Translations under genes and position numbers: made by a program
Part shown: positions 28,906 to 37,816 of the stretch, one piece after another
How the letters are laid out: each line of letters opens with the position of its first letter
Position numbering within the stretch: the stretch's first letter is position 1
Assembly (NCBI RefSeq): GCF_001558695.1
Contig: NZ_LNTU01000001.1
Location: 372,001 to 436,000 of the forward strand
Direction: 5' to 3'
Source of the DNA: Paramesorhizobium deserti
GTDB lineage: Bacteria > Pseudomonadota > Alphaproteobacteria > Rhizobiales > Rhizobiaceae
DNA: 64,000 nt
The notes under the pieces: model-generated
Database searches by the model: none
What the model saw: the letters and a program-made list of their open reading frames with translations, nothing else
Told to the model about the DNA's origin: nothing

Positions 28906-28927
28906 TTTGCAACCGAAAGGAACAGAT

Positions 28928-29215
28928 ATGGCCAGAGAAAAAATCATACTCGTCGCCTGCGGCACCGGCATCGCCACCTCTACGGTCGTCGCCACGGCTA
29001 TCGAGGAGGAGATGAAGAACCGCGGCATCCCGGTTTCAATCCGCCAGTGCAAGGCGACCGAAGTGCCCGGGATGGTCGATGACGTCGACCTCGTGGTTTC
29101 CACGACGCCCGTGCCGCAGGGTTTGAGCAAACCCGTCATCACAACGCTGGCCTTCCTGACCGGCATGGGCAAGGCCGATGTGCTGGACAGAATAGAGGGC
29201 TATTTGAGGGATTAG
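28928..29215 (+). CDS. PTS EIIB subunit (galactitol type)
   Basis: Protein of 95 residues of the GatB family. The phosphocysteine is in VACGTGIATSTVV, directly after the first beta strand, and the C-terminal helix ends LDRIEGYLRD. The start at 28928 follows AAAGGAA; an in-frame upstream start would run through the hairpin. It transfers phosphate from EIIA to the sugar bound by EIIC. Confidence 0.9.
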   Translation: MAREKIILVACGTGIATSTVVATAIEEEMKNRGIPVSIRQCKATEVPGMVDDVDLVVSTTPVPQGLSKPVITTLAFLTGMGKADVLDRIEGYLRD

Positions 29216-29607
29216 TCCCTGTCATTTTCAGGTCAGTTCACGTCCGGACTGAAACGTTGGCGCTTCTATTTAGTGACCTGGAGGCGATGCCGAAAAGTGC
29301 GAAGCCGTTTTTCGGTGGACTGTTCCGGAATGGATCCTCGGGTCAAGCCCGAGGATGACGATTGCAGGGATGTTTTGCGCCAATTGCCAACGTTGGAGAC
29401 AGGCAGAAACCTTTCCAATTCGTCATCCTCGGGCTTGACCCGAGGATCCATGCCTGAACAGCGCCACACCACCCAGCGGTCGGACATTAAGGCCATTGTT
29501 ATTAGAGCGGCCGCGAGACCATCAAAATAAGAACCGCAGCCATAAAAACAGGCTCCCGGTTGTCCGGGAGCCTGCTCCGCAATGTCCTTTCCAATAATGG
29601 GGGGCGG
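29216..29607. repeat. Gene-free stretch with a hairpin-pair element
   Basis: No gene seen. 29289-29314 holds a CCGAAAA...TTTTTCGG hairpin. 29331-29361 and 29420-29450 are a 31-base inverted repeat, perfect over its length, with a 58-base spacer; each arm is itself a hairpin (TCCTCGGG-TCAAG-CCCGAGGA) followed by TGACGA. The same skeleton recurs at 31543-31650 and 47360-47499. The right end contains the terminator of the minus-strand transporter gene. Confidence 0.8.
29541..29575 (-). terminator. Rho-independent terminator of the OFA transporter gene
   Basis: On the minus strand CAGGCTCCCGG (plus 29564-29574) pairs with CCGGGAGCCTG (plus 29549-29559), four-base loop, followed by TTTTTA. Confidence 0.9.
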
Positions 29608-31257
29608 TTATTGGAAGAGGACGATCGCTTTCTGGAAAGTGACCCAGACGCCCCAGAGAATGGGGAGACCGACCGCGGCCCAGGCGAGCACGGCCTTGGC
29701 GTCCAGCCCGCCGGTTCCGATGCCGAAGGAGCCGGTCGGCCCGGCGGAGGCCGCCGCGGACTTGGCCTGAAGGGCGGCGACCTCGGCATCCGACATGAAC
29801 CATTTCTCGGCAAGCGGCCTGATGAACAGGTTGGCGAGGAAGCCGAGCGCCAGCATGCCGGCCAGGATATACATGGTGAAGTTATAGACCAGCTCGCGCG
29901 GCACGCCGGCATTGATCTGGAACTCGCGGATGTAGTTGACCACGACAGGGCCGACGATGCCCGCCGTCGCCCAGGCCGTCAGCAGCCGGCCATGGATGGC
30001 GCCAACGAACTGCGTGCCGAAAATATCCGCGAGATAGGCCGGAACGGTGGAGAAGCCGCCGCCATACATCGACAGGATGATGCCGAAGGCAAGGACGAAC
30101 AGCGCCTTGTTGCCCATGCCGGCAAGGGTCGGCGCCAGCGCATAGAGCACGATGCCGAGCAGGAAGAACGTATAATAGGTCTTCTTGCGGCCGATCTTGT
30201 CGGAGAGCGAGGCCCAGAAGAAGCGCCCGCCGATATTGAACAGCGACAACAGGCCGGTGAAGCCCGCCGCGATGGCCGCGATGGCAGTCTTCTGCGAGGC
30301 GTCGAGCTGGGTGAAGCTCAGCTCGGGCAGGCCGATCAACTTGCCGCCGAATATCTCCTGCAGCATGGGCGAAGCCATGCCGATGACGCCGATGCCGGCC
30401 GAGACGTTGAGGCAGAGCACGGCCCAGATCAGCCAGAACTGGGTGGTCTTGTGCGCGTCGCGCAAATGCACATGCCTTGTTGTGATCATCGCCTTCTGGC
30501 TGGTGGGCGGCGTCCAGCCCTCGGGCCGCCAGCCGGCGGGCGGAATGCGGTAGCCGAAGGCGCCGCACATCATGAAGACGAAATAGATCGCCGCCATGAC
30601 GATGAAGGTCTCCCACACGCCGACGGAAGTTGGTGTCCTGAAATGGTTCATCAGCATGTCGGCGAGCGGTGCGCCGATCATCGCGCCGCCGCCGAAGCCC
30701 ATGATGGCCATGCCGGTGGCCATGCCGCGGCGGTCGGGGAACCATTTGATGAGGGTAGAGACCGGCGAGATATAGCCGAGGCCGAGCCCGATGCCGCCGA
30801 TGACGCCGGCGCCGAGCCACATCAGCCAGAGCTGGTGCACCATGACGCCCACCGCCGCGACGAGAATGCCGCCGCACCAACAGAGCGCCGCCACGAAGCC
30901 CGCCTTACGCGGGCCGGCGCGTTCGAGCCAGCCGCCCCAGAGCGCCGCCGAACAGCCGAGCAGCACGAAGAAGAGCGTATAGATCCAGCCGAGATCGGCG
31001 ACGCGCCAGTCGCAGGTGGTGGTGAAGAGAGCCGAAAGCAGGTTCAGATCGGCGCAGGTGACGGGCTGGGTGACGCCGAGCGAGCGCGTCAGCGGCAGCC
31101 AGAACACGCTGAACCCATAGGCCATGCCGATGCAAAGATGAATGGCAAGGGCAGCCGGCGGAACCAGCCAGCGGTTGAAGCCGGGCTGCGCGATGATACG
31201 CTCGCGGTCGAGTATTCCGGCGCCCGCGAGGACGCCTGCTGTGGTATCTGAAGACAT
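29608..31257 (-). CDS. OFA-family major facilitator (oxalate/formate antiporter-like)
   Basis: Inner-membrane protein of 549 residues with about 12 spans plus an unusual C-terminal extra span. It shows MFS motif A-like loops (ERAGPRK; SDKIGRKKTYY) and the OFA features GYISPVSTLIKWFPDRRGMATGMAIMGFGGG. Family members exchange oxalate for formate or carry related monocarboxylates. Lying next to the formate dehydrogenase genes on the same strand, transport of formate or of a formate-yielding acid is inferred. The ribosome site GGAGAGG precedes the ATG. A 402-base gap separates it from fdsD, so it may have its own promoter. Confidence 0.87.
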   Translation of the reverse strand: MSSDTTAGVLAGAGILDRERIIAQPGFNRWLVPPAALAIHLCIGMAYGFSVFWLPLTRSLGVTQPVTCADLNLLSALFTTTCDWRVADLGWIYTLFFVLLGCSAALWGGWLERAGPRKAGFVAALCWCGGILVAAVGVMVHQLWLMWLGAGVIGGIGLGLGYISPVSTLIKWFPDRRGMATGMAIMGFGGGAMIGAPLADMLMNHFRTPTSVGVWETFIVMAAIYFVFMMCGAFGYRIPPAGWRPEGWTPPTSQKAMITTRHVHLRDAHKTTQFWLIWAVLCLNVSAGIGVIGMASPMLQEIFGGKLIGLPELSFTQLDASQKTAIAAIAAGFTGLLSLFNIGGRFFWASLSDKIGRKKTYYTFFLLGIVLYALAPTLAGMGNKALFVLAFGIILSMYGGGFSTVPAYLADIFGTQFVGAIHGRLLTAWATAGIVGPVVVNYIREFQINAGVPRELVYNFTMYILAGMLALGFLANLFIRPLAEKWFMSDAEVAALQAKSAAASAGPTGSFGIGTGGLDAKAVLAWAAVGLPILWGVWVTFQKAIVLFQ

Positions 31258-31659
31258 GACAACAATCCTCTCCTTCCGTCCTGGTGCCCAGGCGGATTAC
31301 CTCATTGTCTCAATTTCAAAACATGACCCCGAACCGAAAGTCAGCGTCAGCAAAAAGTCGCCGACTTTTCGGGTAAGAACATGTAGCTAAAACAAGGGAA
31401 AATGCCGACCTGAAGCGGTCAGACGTTCATGCGTGGCTTCAAACTATCGATCAATCGCTCCTCCCCTATCGCGTTCAATCCATCTCTGGGCGCATCATGC
31501 TCTGGAGTCTGTCAGAACCGACTAGAGGCGCCCCTCTCTCCATCGTCATTCTCTGGCTTGTCCCGAGAATCTACCGTGGCATGATCTGTTGGGACGGTAG
31601 TTATTTTCCTTCTTATGGTAGATTCTCGGGACAAGCCCGAGAATGACGACTGATAGGTT
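31258..31659. repeat. Gene-free stretch with a second hairpin-pair element
   Basis: No gene seen. 31335-31375 contains CCGAAAGTC...GACTTTTCGG, a degenerate member of the CCGAAAA hairpin family. 31543-31575 and 31618-31650 form a 33-base inverted repeat with one mismatch and a 42-base spacer. Each arm contains a hairpin (TTCTCGGG with CCCGAGAA in the right copy) and TGACGA, the same skeleton as 29331-29450 with altered stem bases. Confidence 0.8.
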
Positions 31660-31914
31660 TTAGTTCACCGGCGTAGGCCGGCGGATCTGCCTGGCCGCCT
31701 CGATGACGAGTTCGTTCAGCCCCTTGCCACCCTCCTCATCCAGGATCGCAAAGAGCTGGGCGCGCATGCGCGGCTCCCAGAAATGGTTGATGTGATCGGC
31801 GATGCCGGCCACCTGCTCGTCGCGCGGCTGCGAGGCAAAGAAGGTGGCGATCTGGTTGGCCATGTAGATCAGCTTGTTATGAGTACCACTGTGGGGGGGA
31901 CCACTATGCGACAT
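31660..31914 (-). CDS. fdsD: Formate dehydrogenase delta subunit
   Basis: Protein of 84 residues. The core LIYMANQIATFFASQPRDEQVAGIADHINHFWEPRMRAQL is characteristic of FdsD, the small subunit of soluble NAD-dependent formate dehydrogenase, needed for activity or maturation. It overlaps the fdhD gene by 11 bases and is the last gene of the fds operon. Confidence 0.9.
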   Translation of the reverse strand: MSHSGPPHSGTHNKLIYMANQIATFFASQPRDEQVAGIADHINHFWEPRMRAQLFAILDEEGGKGLNELVIEAARQIRRPTPVN

Positions 31915-32728
31915 GGGCGTCTGCTCCGGTCTTGATACGATCGGCATGGGTAAAGATATCGAACTCATCGCCGCGCACCAGCGCGACCAGCGTGATGCCG
32001 GCCGCCTCCGCCGTGCGGATGGCAAGGGCGGTGGGCGCCGAGACGGCGATCAGCACCGGCGCGCCTATTATCGCCGTCTTCTGCACCATCTCGATCGACA
32101 CGCGGCTGGTGAGGACCACCGCGCCGCTTCTCCCGTCGACCCCCGCCCGCGCGAGCGCACCGGCCAGCTTGTCGAGCGCGTTGTGGCGGCCGACATCCTC
32201 GCGGGCGGCGGCGACGCCCTTGCCCGGAACATAGAAGCCCGCCGCGTGGACCGCGCCGGTCTCGGCATGGAGCGGCTGCCGGGCGGAAAGGAGCCGGACG
32301 GACTGCGCGATATCGCCCGCCGTCAGATGCAGGCCGGCCGGGCCGACCGAGGCAACGGGCTTCAGCGCCTGCTCGATCGATTCCACACCGCAAAGGCCGC
32401 AGCCGACCGGGCCTGCCATATAGCGGCGGCGCGCGGTGAGCGCATCGCGCTCGGTTTCGGCAAGCGTGATCTGGATATCGACGCCCTGGTCATGATCCTC
32501 GACGGCGATGGCCTCGATGTCGGAAGCTTTTGCGATGATGCCCTCCGAAAGGCTGAAACCGACGGCGAAGTCCTCGATATCGGCTGGCGTCGCCATCATC
32601 ACCGCCTGGGTCGTGCCGCCATAGCTGAAGGCGACGGGCGTCTCCTCCGGCACCAGCCGGTCCGCCGACGACAGCCCGCCCTTGCGCTGGGCAATGCGGG
32701 AGACTGGATGGCGGGTGGGACGCACCAC
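31904..32728 (-). CDS. fdhD: Formate dehydrogenase accessory sulfurtransferase
   Basis: Protein of 274 residues of the FdhD/FdsC family, which delivers sulfur to the Mo-bis-MGD cofactor and chaperones the catalytic subunit. The functional CGLC pair is in GPVGCGLCGVESIEQAL; AREDVGRHNALDKLAG and LTSRVSIEMVQK are family blocks. GTG start, five bases after fdsA. In fds operons this gene is also called fdsC. Confidence 0.93.
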   Translation of the reverse strand: MVRPTRHPVSRIAQRKGGLSSADRLVPEETPVAFSYGGTTQAVMMATPADIEDFAVGFSLSEGIIAKASDIEAIAVEDHDQGVDIQITLAETERDALTARRRYMAGPVGCGLCGVESIEQALKPVASVGPAGLHLTAGDIAQSVRLLSARQPLHAETGAVHAAGFYVPGKGVAAAREDVGRHNALDKLAGALARAGVDGRSGAVVLTSRVSIEMVQKTAIIGAPVLIAVSAPTALAIRTAEAAGITLVALVRGDEFDIFTHADRIKTGADAHVA

Positions 32729-32733
32729 AGCCC

Positions 32734-35619
32734 CTACTCCGCTGCTTCCAGCTTGGCCGAGATCCGGCGGCTCTGCTTGGCCTGATCCTCATATTCGACC
32801 TGCCACTCGGTCGGGCCGTTGGAGGGCGCGATCTGCACCGCCGTCACTTTGTATTCGGGGCAGTTGGTCGCCCAGTCCGAGAAATCGGTGGTAACCACAT
32901 TCGCCTGCGTCGCCGGATGGTGGAAGGTGGTGTAGACGACGCCAGGCGAAACACGGTCGGTGACCTTGGCCCGCAGCGTCGTCTCGCCGGAGCGGCTGGC
33001 GAGCTTGACCCAATCGCCGTCGCGGATGCCGCGGTTCTCGGCATCGTGCGGGTGGATCTCCAGCAAATCCTCCTCGTGCCAGACGACATTGGCGGTGCGC
33101 CTGGTCTGCGCGCCGACATTATATTGCGAGAGGATGCGCCCGGTGGTGAGCAGCAGCGGGAAGCGCGGCCCGGTCTTCTCGTCGGTCGCCACATATTCCG
33201 TGCGGATGAACTTGCCCTTGCCGCGCACGAAGCCGCCAATATGCATGACCGGCGTGCCGAGCGGAGCCTTCTCGTTGCAGGGCCACTGCACCGAGCCCTC
33301 GCGCTCGAGAAGCGCATAAGTGACGCCGGCGAAGCTCGGCGTGGTTGCGGCGATCTCGTCCATGATCTCGGAGGGATGCGTATAGTTCCAGCCAAGGCCC
33401 ATGGCGTTCGCCAGGTTCTGCGTCACCTCCCAGTCGGCATAGCCATTCTTCGGCGACATCACCTTGCGCACGCGGTTGATGCGGCGCTCGGCATTGGTGA
33501 AGGTGCCGTCCTTTTCCAGGAAAGTCGATCCCGGGAGGAAGACATGGGCGTAATTGGCGGTCTCGTTCAAGAAGAGGTCGTGAACGACGACGCATTCCAT
33601 CGCCGCCAGCCCCGCCGCCACATGCCTGGTATCGGGATCGGACTGAAGGATATCCTCGCCCTGGATATAGATGCCCCTGAACGTGCCGTCGACGGCGGCG
33701 TCCAGCATGTTGGGAATGCGCAGGCCCGGTTCGTCCTGAAGCGTGACGCCCCAAAGCTTCTCGAAAATATCGCGCGTCGCGTCGTCCGAGATGTGGCGGT
33801 AGCCCGGCAGCTCATGCGGGAATGAGCCCATGTCACATGAGCCCTGCACATTGTTCTGGCCGCGCAGCGGGTTCACGCCGACGCCCGGACGGCCGATATT
33901 GCCGGTGGCCATGGCGAGGTTGGCGATCGCCATCACGGTGGTCGATCCCTGGCTATGCTCGGTGACGCCGAGGCCGTAATAGATCGCGCCATTGCCTGAT
34001 GTGGCGAACAGCCGCGCCGCGCCACGGATCAGATCGGCTGATACGCCGGAGAGCTTCTCGACCGTTTCCGGGCTGTGCTCCGGCAGGGAGACGAAGGAAG
34101 CCCAGTCCTGGAACTCGTCCCAATCGCAGCGCTCGCGGATGAAGGCCTCGTCGAACAGGCCTTCCGTGACGATCACATGCGCCAGCGAGGTGACGACCGC
34201 GACATTGGTGCCGGGTTTCAGCGGCAGGTGATAGGCTGCCTCCACATGCGGGGTGCGCACCAGATCAATGCGGCGCGGATCGATGACGATCAGCTTGGCG
34301 CCCTGACGGAGCCGCTTCTTCAGCCTGGAGCCAAACACCGGATGGCCGTCGGTCGGGTTGGCGCCGATGACGATGACGACATCGGTATGCTCGACGCTAT
34401 CGAAATCCTGCGTGCCCGCGGAGGTGCCGAAGGTGGTCTTCAGGCCATAGCCGGTCGGCGAATGGCAGACGCGGGCGCAGGTATCGACATTGTTGTTGCC
34501 AAAACCCTGGCGCACCAGCTTCTGCACGAGGAAAGTCTCCTCATTGGTGCAGCGCGACGAGGTGATGCCGCCGATGGAATTGCGGCCATATTGATACTGG
34601 ATGCGACGGAACTCGCTAGCGACATGTTTGTAAGCCTCTTCCCACGTCACCTCGCGCCAGGGGTCGGTGATCTTCTCGCGGATCATCGGGTTGAGGATAC
34701 GGTCCTTGTGGGTGGCATAGCCATAAGCGAAGCGGCCCTTGACGCAGGAATGGCCGCGATTGGCCTTGCCGTCCTTGAAAGGAACCATGCGGACGAGTTC
34801 CTCGCCCCGCATCTCCGCCTTGAACGAGCAGCCGACGCCGCAATAGGCGCAGGTCGTCACCTTGGAATGCTCGGGCTGGCCGATCTCGATGACCGATTTC
34901 TCGGTCAGCGTCGCAGTCGGGCAGGCCTGCACGCAAGCGCCGCAGGAAACGCATTCGGAGGCGATGAAAGCCTCGTGCATTCCCGGCGAGACGCGCGAAT
35001 TGAAGCCCCTGCCCTCGATGGTCAGCGCGAAGGTGCCCTGCACTTCCTCGCAGGCGCGCACGCAGCGCGAGCAGACGATGCATTTCGAGGGATCATAGGT
35101 GAAATAAGGGTTGGATTCATCCTTGGGCAACCACCGCGCATTCAAGGCGCCATCGGTTTTCGCCGCTGGGAAAACATGGTTTTCGCCCTCATAGCCGTAG
35201 CGCACATCGCGCAGGCCCACGGCACCCGCCATATCCTGCAATTCGCAATCTCCATTGGCGGCGCAGGTGAGGCAGTCGAGCGGATGGTCGGAGATATAGA
35301 GCTCCATCACGCCGCGGCGGATATCCTTGAGCCGGTTCGTCTGCGTGCGCACGACGAGACCTTCCATGGCGGGCGTGGTGCAGGAGGACGGCGTGCCGTT
35401 GCGGCCTTCGATCTCGACGAGGCAGAGACGGCAGGAGCCGAAGGCGTCGACCATATCCGTGGCGCAGAGCTTGGGGACCTGGATCCCAGCCTCCATCGCC
35501 GCGCGCATGATGGAGGTGCCTTCGGGAACCGTGACTTCCATGCCGTCCACGGTGAGCGTCACCATCCTTTCGGAGCGGGAGGCAGGAGTGCCGTAGTCGA
35601 TTTCGTTCACCAAACTCAT
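32734..35619 (-). CDS. fdsA: NAD-dependent formate dehydrogenase, molybdenum-containing alpha subunit
   Basis: Catalytic subunit of 961 residues. From the N-terminus: a [2Fe-2S] domain (CATDMVDAFGSCRLCLVEI...SCTTPAMEG), an HxxxCxxCxxxxxC NuoG-like cluster, two [4Fe-4S] ferredoxin motifs (CIVCSRCVRACEE and CVSCGACVQACP), the 4Fe-4S segment CAYCGVGCSF, then the molybdopterin oxidoreductase domain. The Mo ligand is the cysteine in DTCARVCHSPTGYG, so this is a Cys rather than a selenocysteine enzyme. The C-terminal domain binds the bis-MGD cofactor. The start at 35619 follows AGGAG. Oxidises formate to CO2 in the cytoplasm with electrons going to FdsB. Confidence 0.96.
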   Translation of the reverse strand: MSLVNEIDYGTPASRSERMVTLTVDGMEVTVPEGTSIMRAAMEAGIQVPKLCATDMVDAFGSCRLCLVEIEGRNGTPSSCTTPAMEGLVVRTQTNRLKDIRRGVMELYISDHPLDCLTCAANGDCELQDMAGAVGLRDVRYGYEGENHVFPAAKTDGALNARWLPKDESNPYFTYDPSKCIVCSRCVRACEEVQGTFALTIEGRGFNSRVSPGMHEAFIASECVSCGACVQACPTATLTEKSVIEIGQPEHSKVTTCAYCGVGCSFKAEMRGEELVRMVPFKDGKANRGHSCVKGRFAYGYATHKDRILNPMIREKITDPWREVTWEEAYKHVASEFRRIQYQYGRNSIGGITSSRCTNEETFLVQKLVRQGFGNNNVDTCARVCHSPTGYGLKTTFGTSAGTQDFDSVEHTDVVIVIGANPTDGHPVFGSRLKKRLRQGAKLIVIDPRRIDLVRTPHVEAAYHLPLKPGTNVAVVTSLAHVIVTEGLFDEAFIRERCDWDEFQDWASFVSLPEHSPETVEKLSGVSADLIRGAARLFATSGNGAIYYGLGVTEHSQGSTTVMAIANLAMATGNIGRPGVGVNPLRGQNNVQGSCDMGSFPHELPGYRHISDDATRDIFEKLWGVTLQDEPGLRIPNMLDAAVDGTFRGIYIQGEDILQSDPDTRHVAAGLAAMECVVVHDLFLNETANYAHVFLPGSTFLEKDGTFTNAERRINRVRKVMSPKNGYADWEVTQNLANAMGLGWNYTHPSEIMDEIAATTPSFAGVTYALLEREGSVQWPCNEKAPLGTPVMHIGGFVRGKGKFIRTEYVATDEKTGPRFPLLLTTGRILSQYNVGAQTRRTANVVWHEEDLLEIHPHDAENRGIRDGDWVKLASRSGETTLRAKVTDRVSPGVVYTTFHHPATQANVVTTDFSDWATNCPEYKVTAVQIAPSNGPTEWQVEYEDQAKQSRRISAKLEAAE

Positions 35620-35683
35620 GACACCGCTCCTATGAAGTAAGATTTGATTAGAGCACCGACGTTTCCGCAATCTGTCATATCCA

Positions 35684-37240
35684 TCACTCCGCCGCCTCCC
35701 TCACCGGCGCGGGCCGGAAATCCTCGGGGAAATGGTTGAGCGCGCTCATCACGGGATAGGGCGTGAAGCCACCGAGCGCGCAGAGCGAGCCGAACTTCAT
35801 GGTGTTGCAGAGGTCGGCCAGCACCGTGATCTGCTTCTCCGGCTCGATGCCAGCGGCGATGCGATCCGCCAGTTCGACACCGCGCGTCGAGCCGATGCGG
35901 CAGGGCGTGCACTTGCCGCAGCTCTCCACCGCGCAGAATTCCATGGCGAAGCGCGCCTGCTTCAGCATATCCACCGTATCGTCGAAGACGACGATACCGG
36001 CATGGCCGATCAGCCCGTCCTTTGCGGCAAAGGCTTCATAATCGAACGGCGTATCGAAAAGCGCGGGCGGGAAATAAGCGCCGAGCGGCCCACCGACCTG
36101 CACCGCCCTGACCGGGCGGCCCGTCGCCGTGCCGCCACCGATCTCCTCGACCAGCTCGCCAAGCGTGACGCCGAAGGCGGTTTCGAACAGGCCGCCATGC
36201 CGGACATTGCCGGCGATCTGGATGGGAATGGTGCCGCGCGAGCGGCCCATGCCGAAATCGCGGTAGAAGGCGCCGCCCCTGTCCATGATGATCGGGACCG
36301 AGGCGAGCGAGATGACGTTGTTGATCACCGTGGGCTTGCCGAACAGGCCCTTGTGCGCCGGCAGTGGCGGCTTGGCGCGGACGATACCGCGCCGGCCTTC
36401 CAGGCTTTCGAGCAGCGCGGTCTCCTCGCCGCAGACATAGGCGCCGGCGCCAACCCGCACCTCCAGGTCGAAGGCATGGGCAGAGCTCATGACGTTTGTA
36501 CCGAGAACGCCGGCTTTTTCAGCGATGGCGATCGCCTCGTTCATGATGGCGATGGCGTGCGGATATTCCGAGCGGGTATAGATGTAGCCCTTGGTCGCAC
36601 CGGTGGCGATGCCGGCGATAACCATGCCCTCGATCAGCACGAAGGGATCGCCCTCCATGATCATGCGGTCGGCGAAGGTACCGCTATCGCCCTCATCGGC
36701 ATTGCAGACGATGTATTTCTGCGGGGATGCCGTATCGAGCACGGTCTTCCATTTGATGCCGGTCGGGAAACCAGCACCGCCACGGCCGCGCAGGCCGGAC
36801 TCGGTCACCTCAGCCACGATCTGGGCCGGCTCAAGCTTCAGCGCGTTTTCCAGGCCTTTCAGGCCGCCATGGGCGCGGTAATCCTCCAGCGATAGAGGAT
36901 CAGTGATACCGCAGCGGGCGAAGGTGAGCCGCGTCTGGCGGGCGAGGAACGGGATTTCCTCGGTAAGACCGAGAGACAAGCGATGCGCGCCGCCCTGCAG
37001 CAAGCCAGCATCGAGCAGCGAGGCCACGTCCGAAGGCTTCACCGGGCCATAGGCGACACGGCCCTCACCCGTTTCCACCTCGACCATCGGCTCCAGCCAG
37101 TAGAGGCCGCGCGAGCCATTGCGCACGATCTTCACATCGAGACCGCGCGCGGCGATTTCCTTCTCAAGTGCTTTCGCAACTTTTTCCGCGCCGAGCGCCA
37201 GCGCACCGGAATCGCGGGGGATATAGATGGTCGCCGTCAT
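35684..37240 (-). CDS. fdsB: NAD-dependent formate dehydrogenase, beta (NADH/FMN) subunit
   Basis: Protein of 518 residues. The N-terminal ~110 residues are a thioredoxin-like [2Fe-2S]-type domain without the usual cysteines; the rest is NuoF-like: GRGGAGFPTGIKWK (NADH/FMN loop), GAYVCGEETALLESLEG, and the [4Fe-4S] ligands ESCGKCTPCRIG plus a later cysteine. It overlaps fdsG by ATGA. Transfers electrons to NAD+. Confidence 0.95.
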   Translation of the reverse strand: MTATIYIPRDSGALALGAEKVAKALEKEIAARGLDVKIVRNGSRGLYWLEPMVEVETGEGRVAYGPVKPSDVASLLDAGLLQGGAHRLSLGLTEEIPFLARQTRLTFARCGITDPLSLEDYRAHGGLKGLENALKLEPAQIVAEVTESGLRGRGGAGFPTGIKWKTVLDTASPQKYIVCNADEGDSGTFADRMIMEGDPFVLIEGMVIAGIATGATKGYIYTRSEYPHAIAIMNEAIAIAEKAGVLGTNVMSSAHAFDLEVRVGAGAYVCGEETALLESLEGRRGIVRAKPPLPAHKGLFGKPTVINNVISLASVPIIMDRGGAFYRDFGMGRSRGTIPIQIAGNVRHGGLFETAFGVTLGELVEEIGGGTATGRPVRAVQVGGPLGAYFPPALFDTPFDYEAFAAKDGLIGHAGIVVFDDTVDMLKQARFAMEFCAVESCGKCTPCRIGSTRGVELADRIAAGIEPEKQITVLADLCNTMKFGSLCALGGFTPYPVMSALNHFPEDFRPAPVREAAE

Positions 37241-37716
37241 AGCCGGACCTCCGTCGCGATTTCCTGCAATTGCTCGTCATCCAGCCTGCCGATCACCTCG
37301 CCGTCGAGCATGGCGGCGGGGGCGCAGGCGCAGAGGCCAAGGCAATAGACCGGCTCCAGCGTCACCGCGCCATCGGCGCTGGTCTCATGCCAGTTGACGC
37401 CGAGAAGCTCGGACGCGCGCTCGGCAAGCCGATCGCCGCCCATCGACTGGCAGGCCTCGGCCCGGCAGATCTTCAGCACATGGCGGCCGGCGGGATGATC
37501 GCGATAATCATGATAAAAGGTGAAGACGCCATGCACCTCGGCGCGCGAGATGTTCAGCGCATTGGCGACGAGCGGCAGCGTCTCGGGCGGGACATAGCCG
37601 AACTCCTCCTGCAGACCATGGAGGATCGGCAGCAGCGGCCCTTCGGCGCTTTTCAATTGATCGATAATCTCTATCGCCCTTGCGGCGATATCGGTACTTG
37701 CGGTCTGCATTTCCAC
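37237..37716 (-). CDS. fdsG: NAD-dependent formate dehydrogenase, gamma subunit
   Basis: NuoE-like [2Fe-2S] protein of 159 residues. Ligands are in CRAEACQSMGG and VYCLGLCACAP. The start is probably GTG at 37716, about seven bases after GGAGGG; the ATG two codons further in is too far from the ribosome site. First gene of the fdsGBA-fdhD-fdsD operon, with a LysR-type box ~90 bases upstream. Confidence 0.94.
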   Translation of the reverse strand: MEMQTASTDIAARAIEIIDQLKSAEGPLLPILHGLQEEFGYVPPETLPLVANALNISRAEVHGVFTFYHDYRDHPAGRHVLKICRAEACQSMGGDRLAERASELLGVNWHETSADGAVTLEPVYCLGLCACAPAAMLDGEVIGRLDDEQLQEIATEVRL

Positions 37717-37801
37717 GCAGCGCCCTCCCTGTTCTCCCCCTCATTGTTTAGAATGAGACCAAAAAGCTTGACTACAATCAATAGCGCAAACTCGTCGCTC
37801 G

Positions 37802-37816
37802 ATAGAAGATTTCTAT
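37802..37816 (-). promoter_or_regulatory. LysR-type binding site upstream of fdsG
   Basis: Perfect interrupted palindrome ATAGAA-GAT-TTCTAT, which fits the T-N11-A rule of LysR-type regulators. It overlaps the last codons of the lysR-type gene and lies 86 bases before fdsG, a normal distance for an activator recognition site. I could not assign -35/-10 with confidence. Confidence 0.6.

Noticed and set aside
34448-34490. Possible selenocysteine active site in FdsA
   Set aside because: The Mo-ligand position is an ordinary cysteine codon in ARVCHSP; there is no in-frame TGA.
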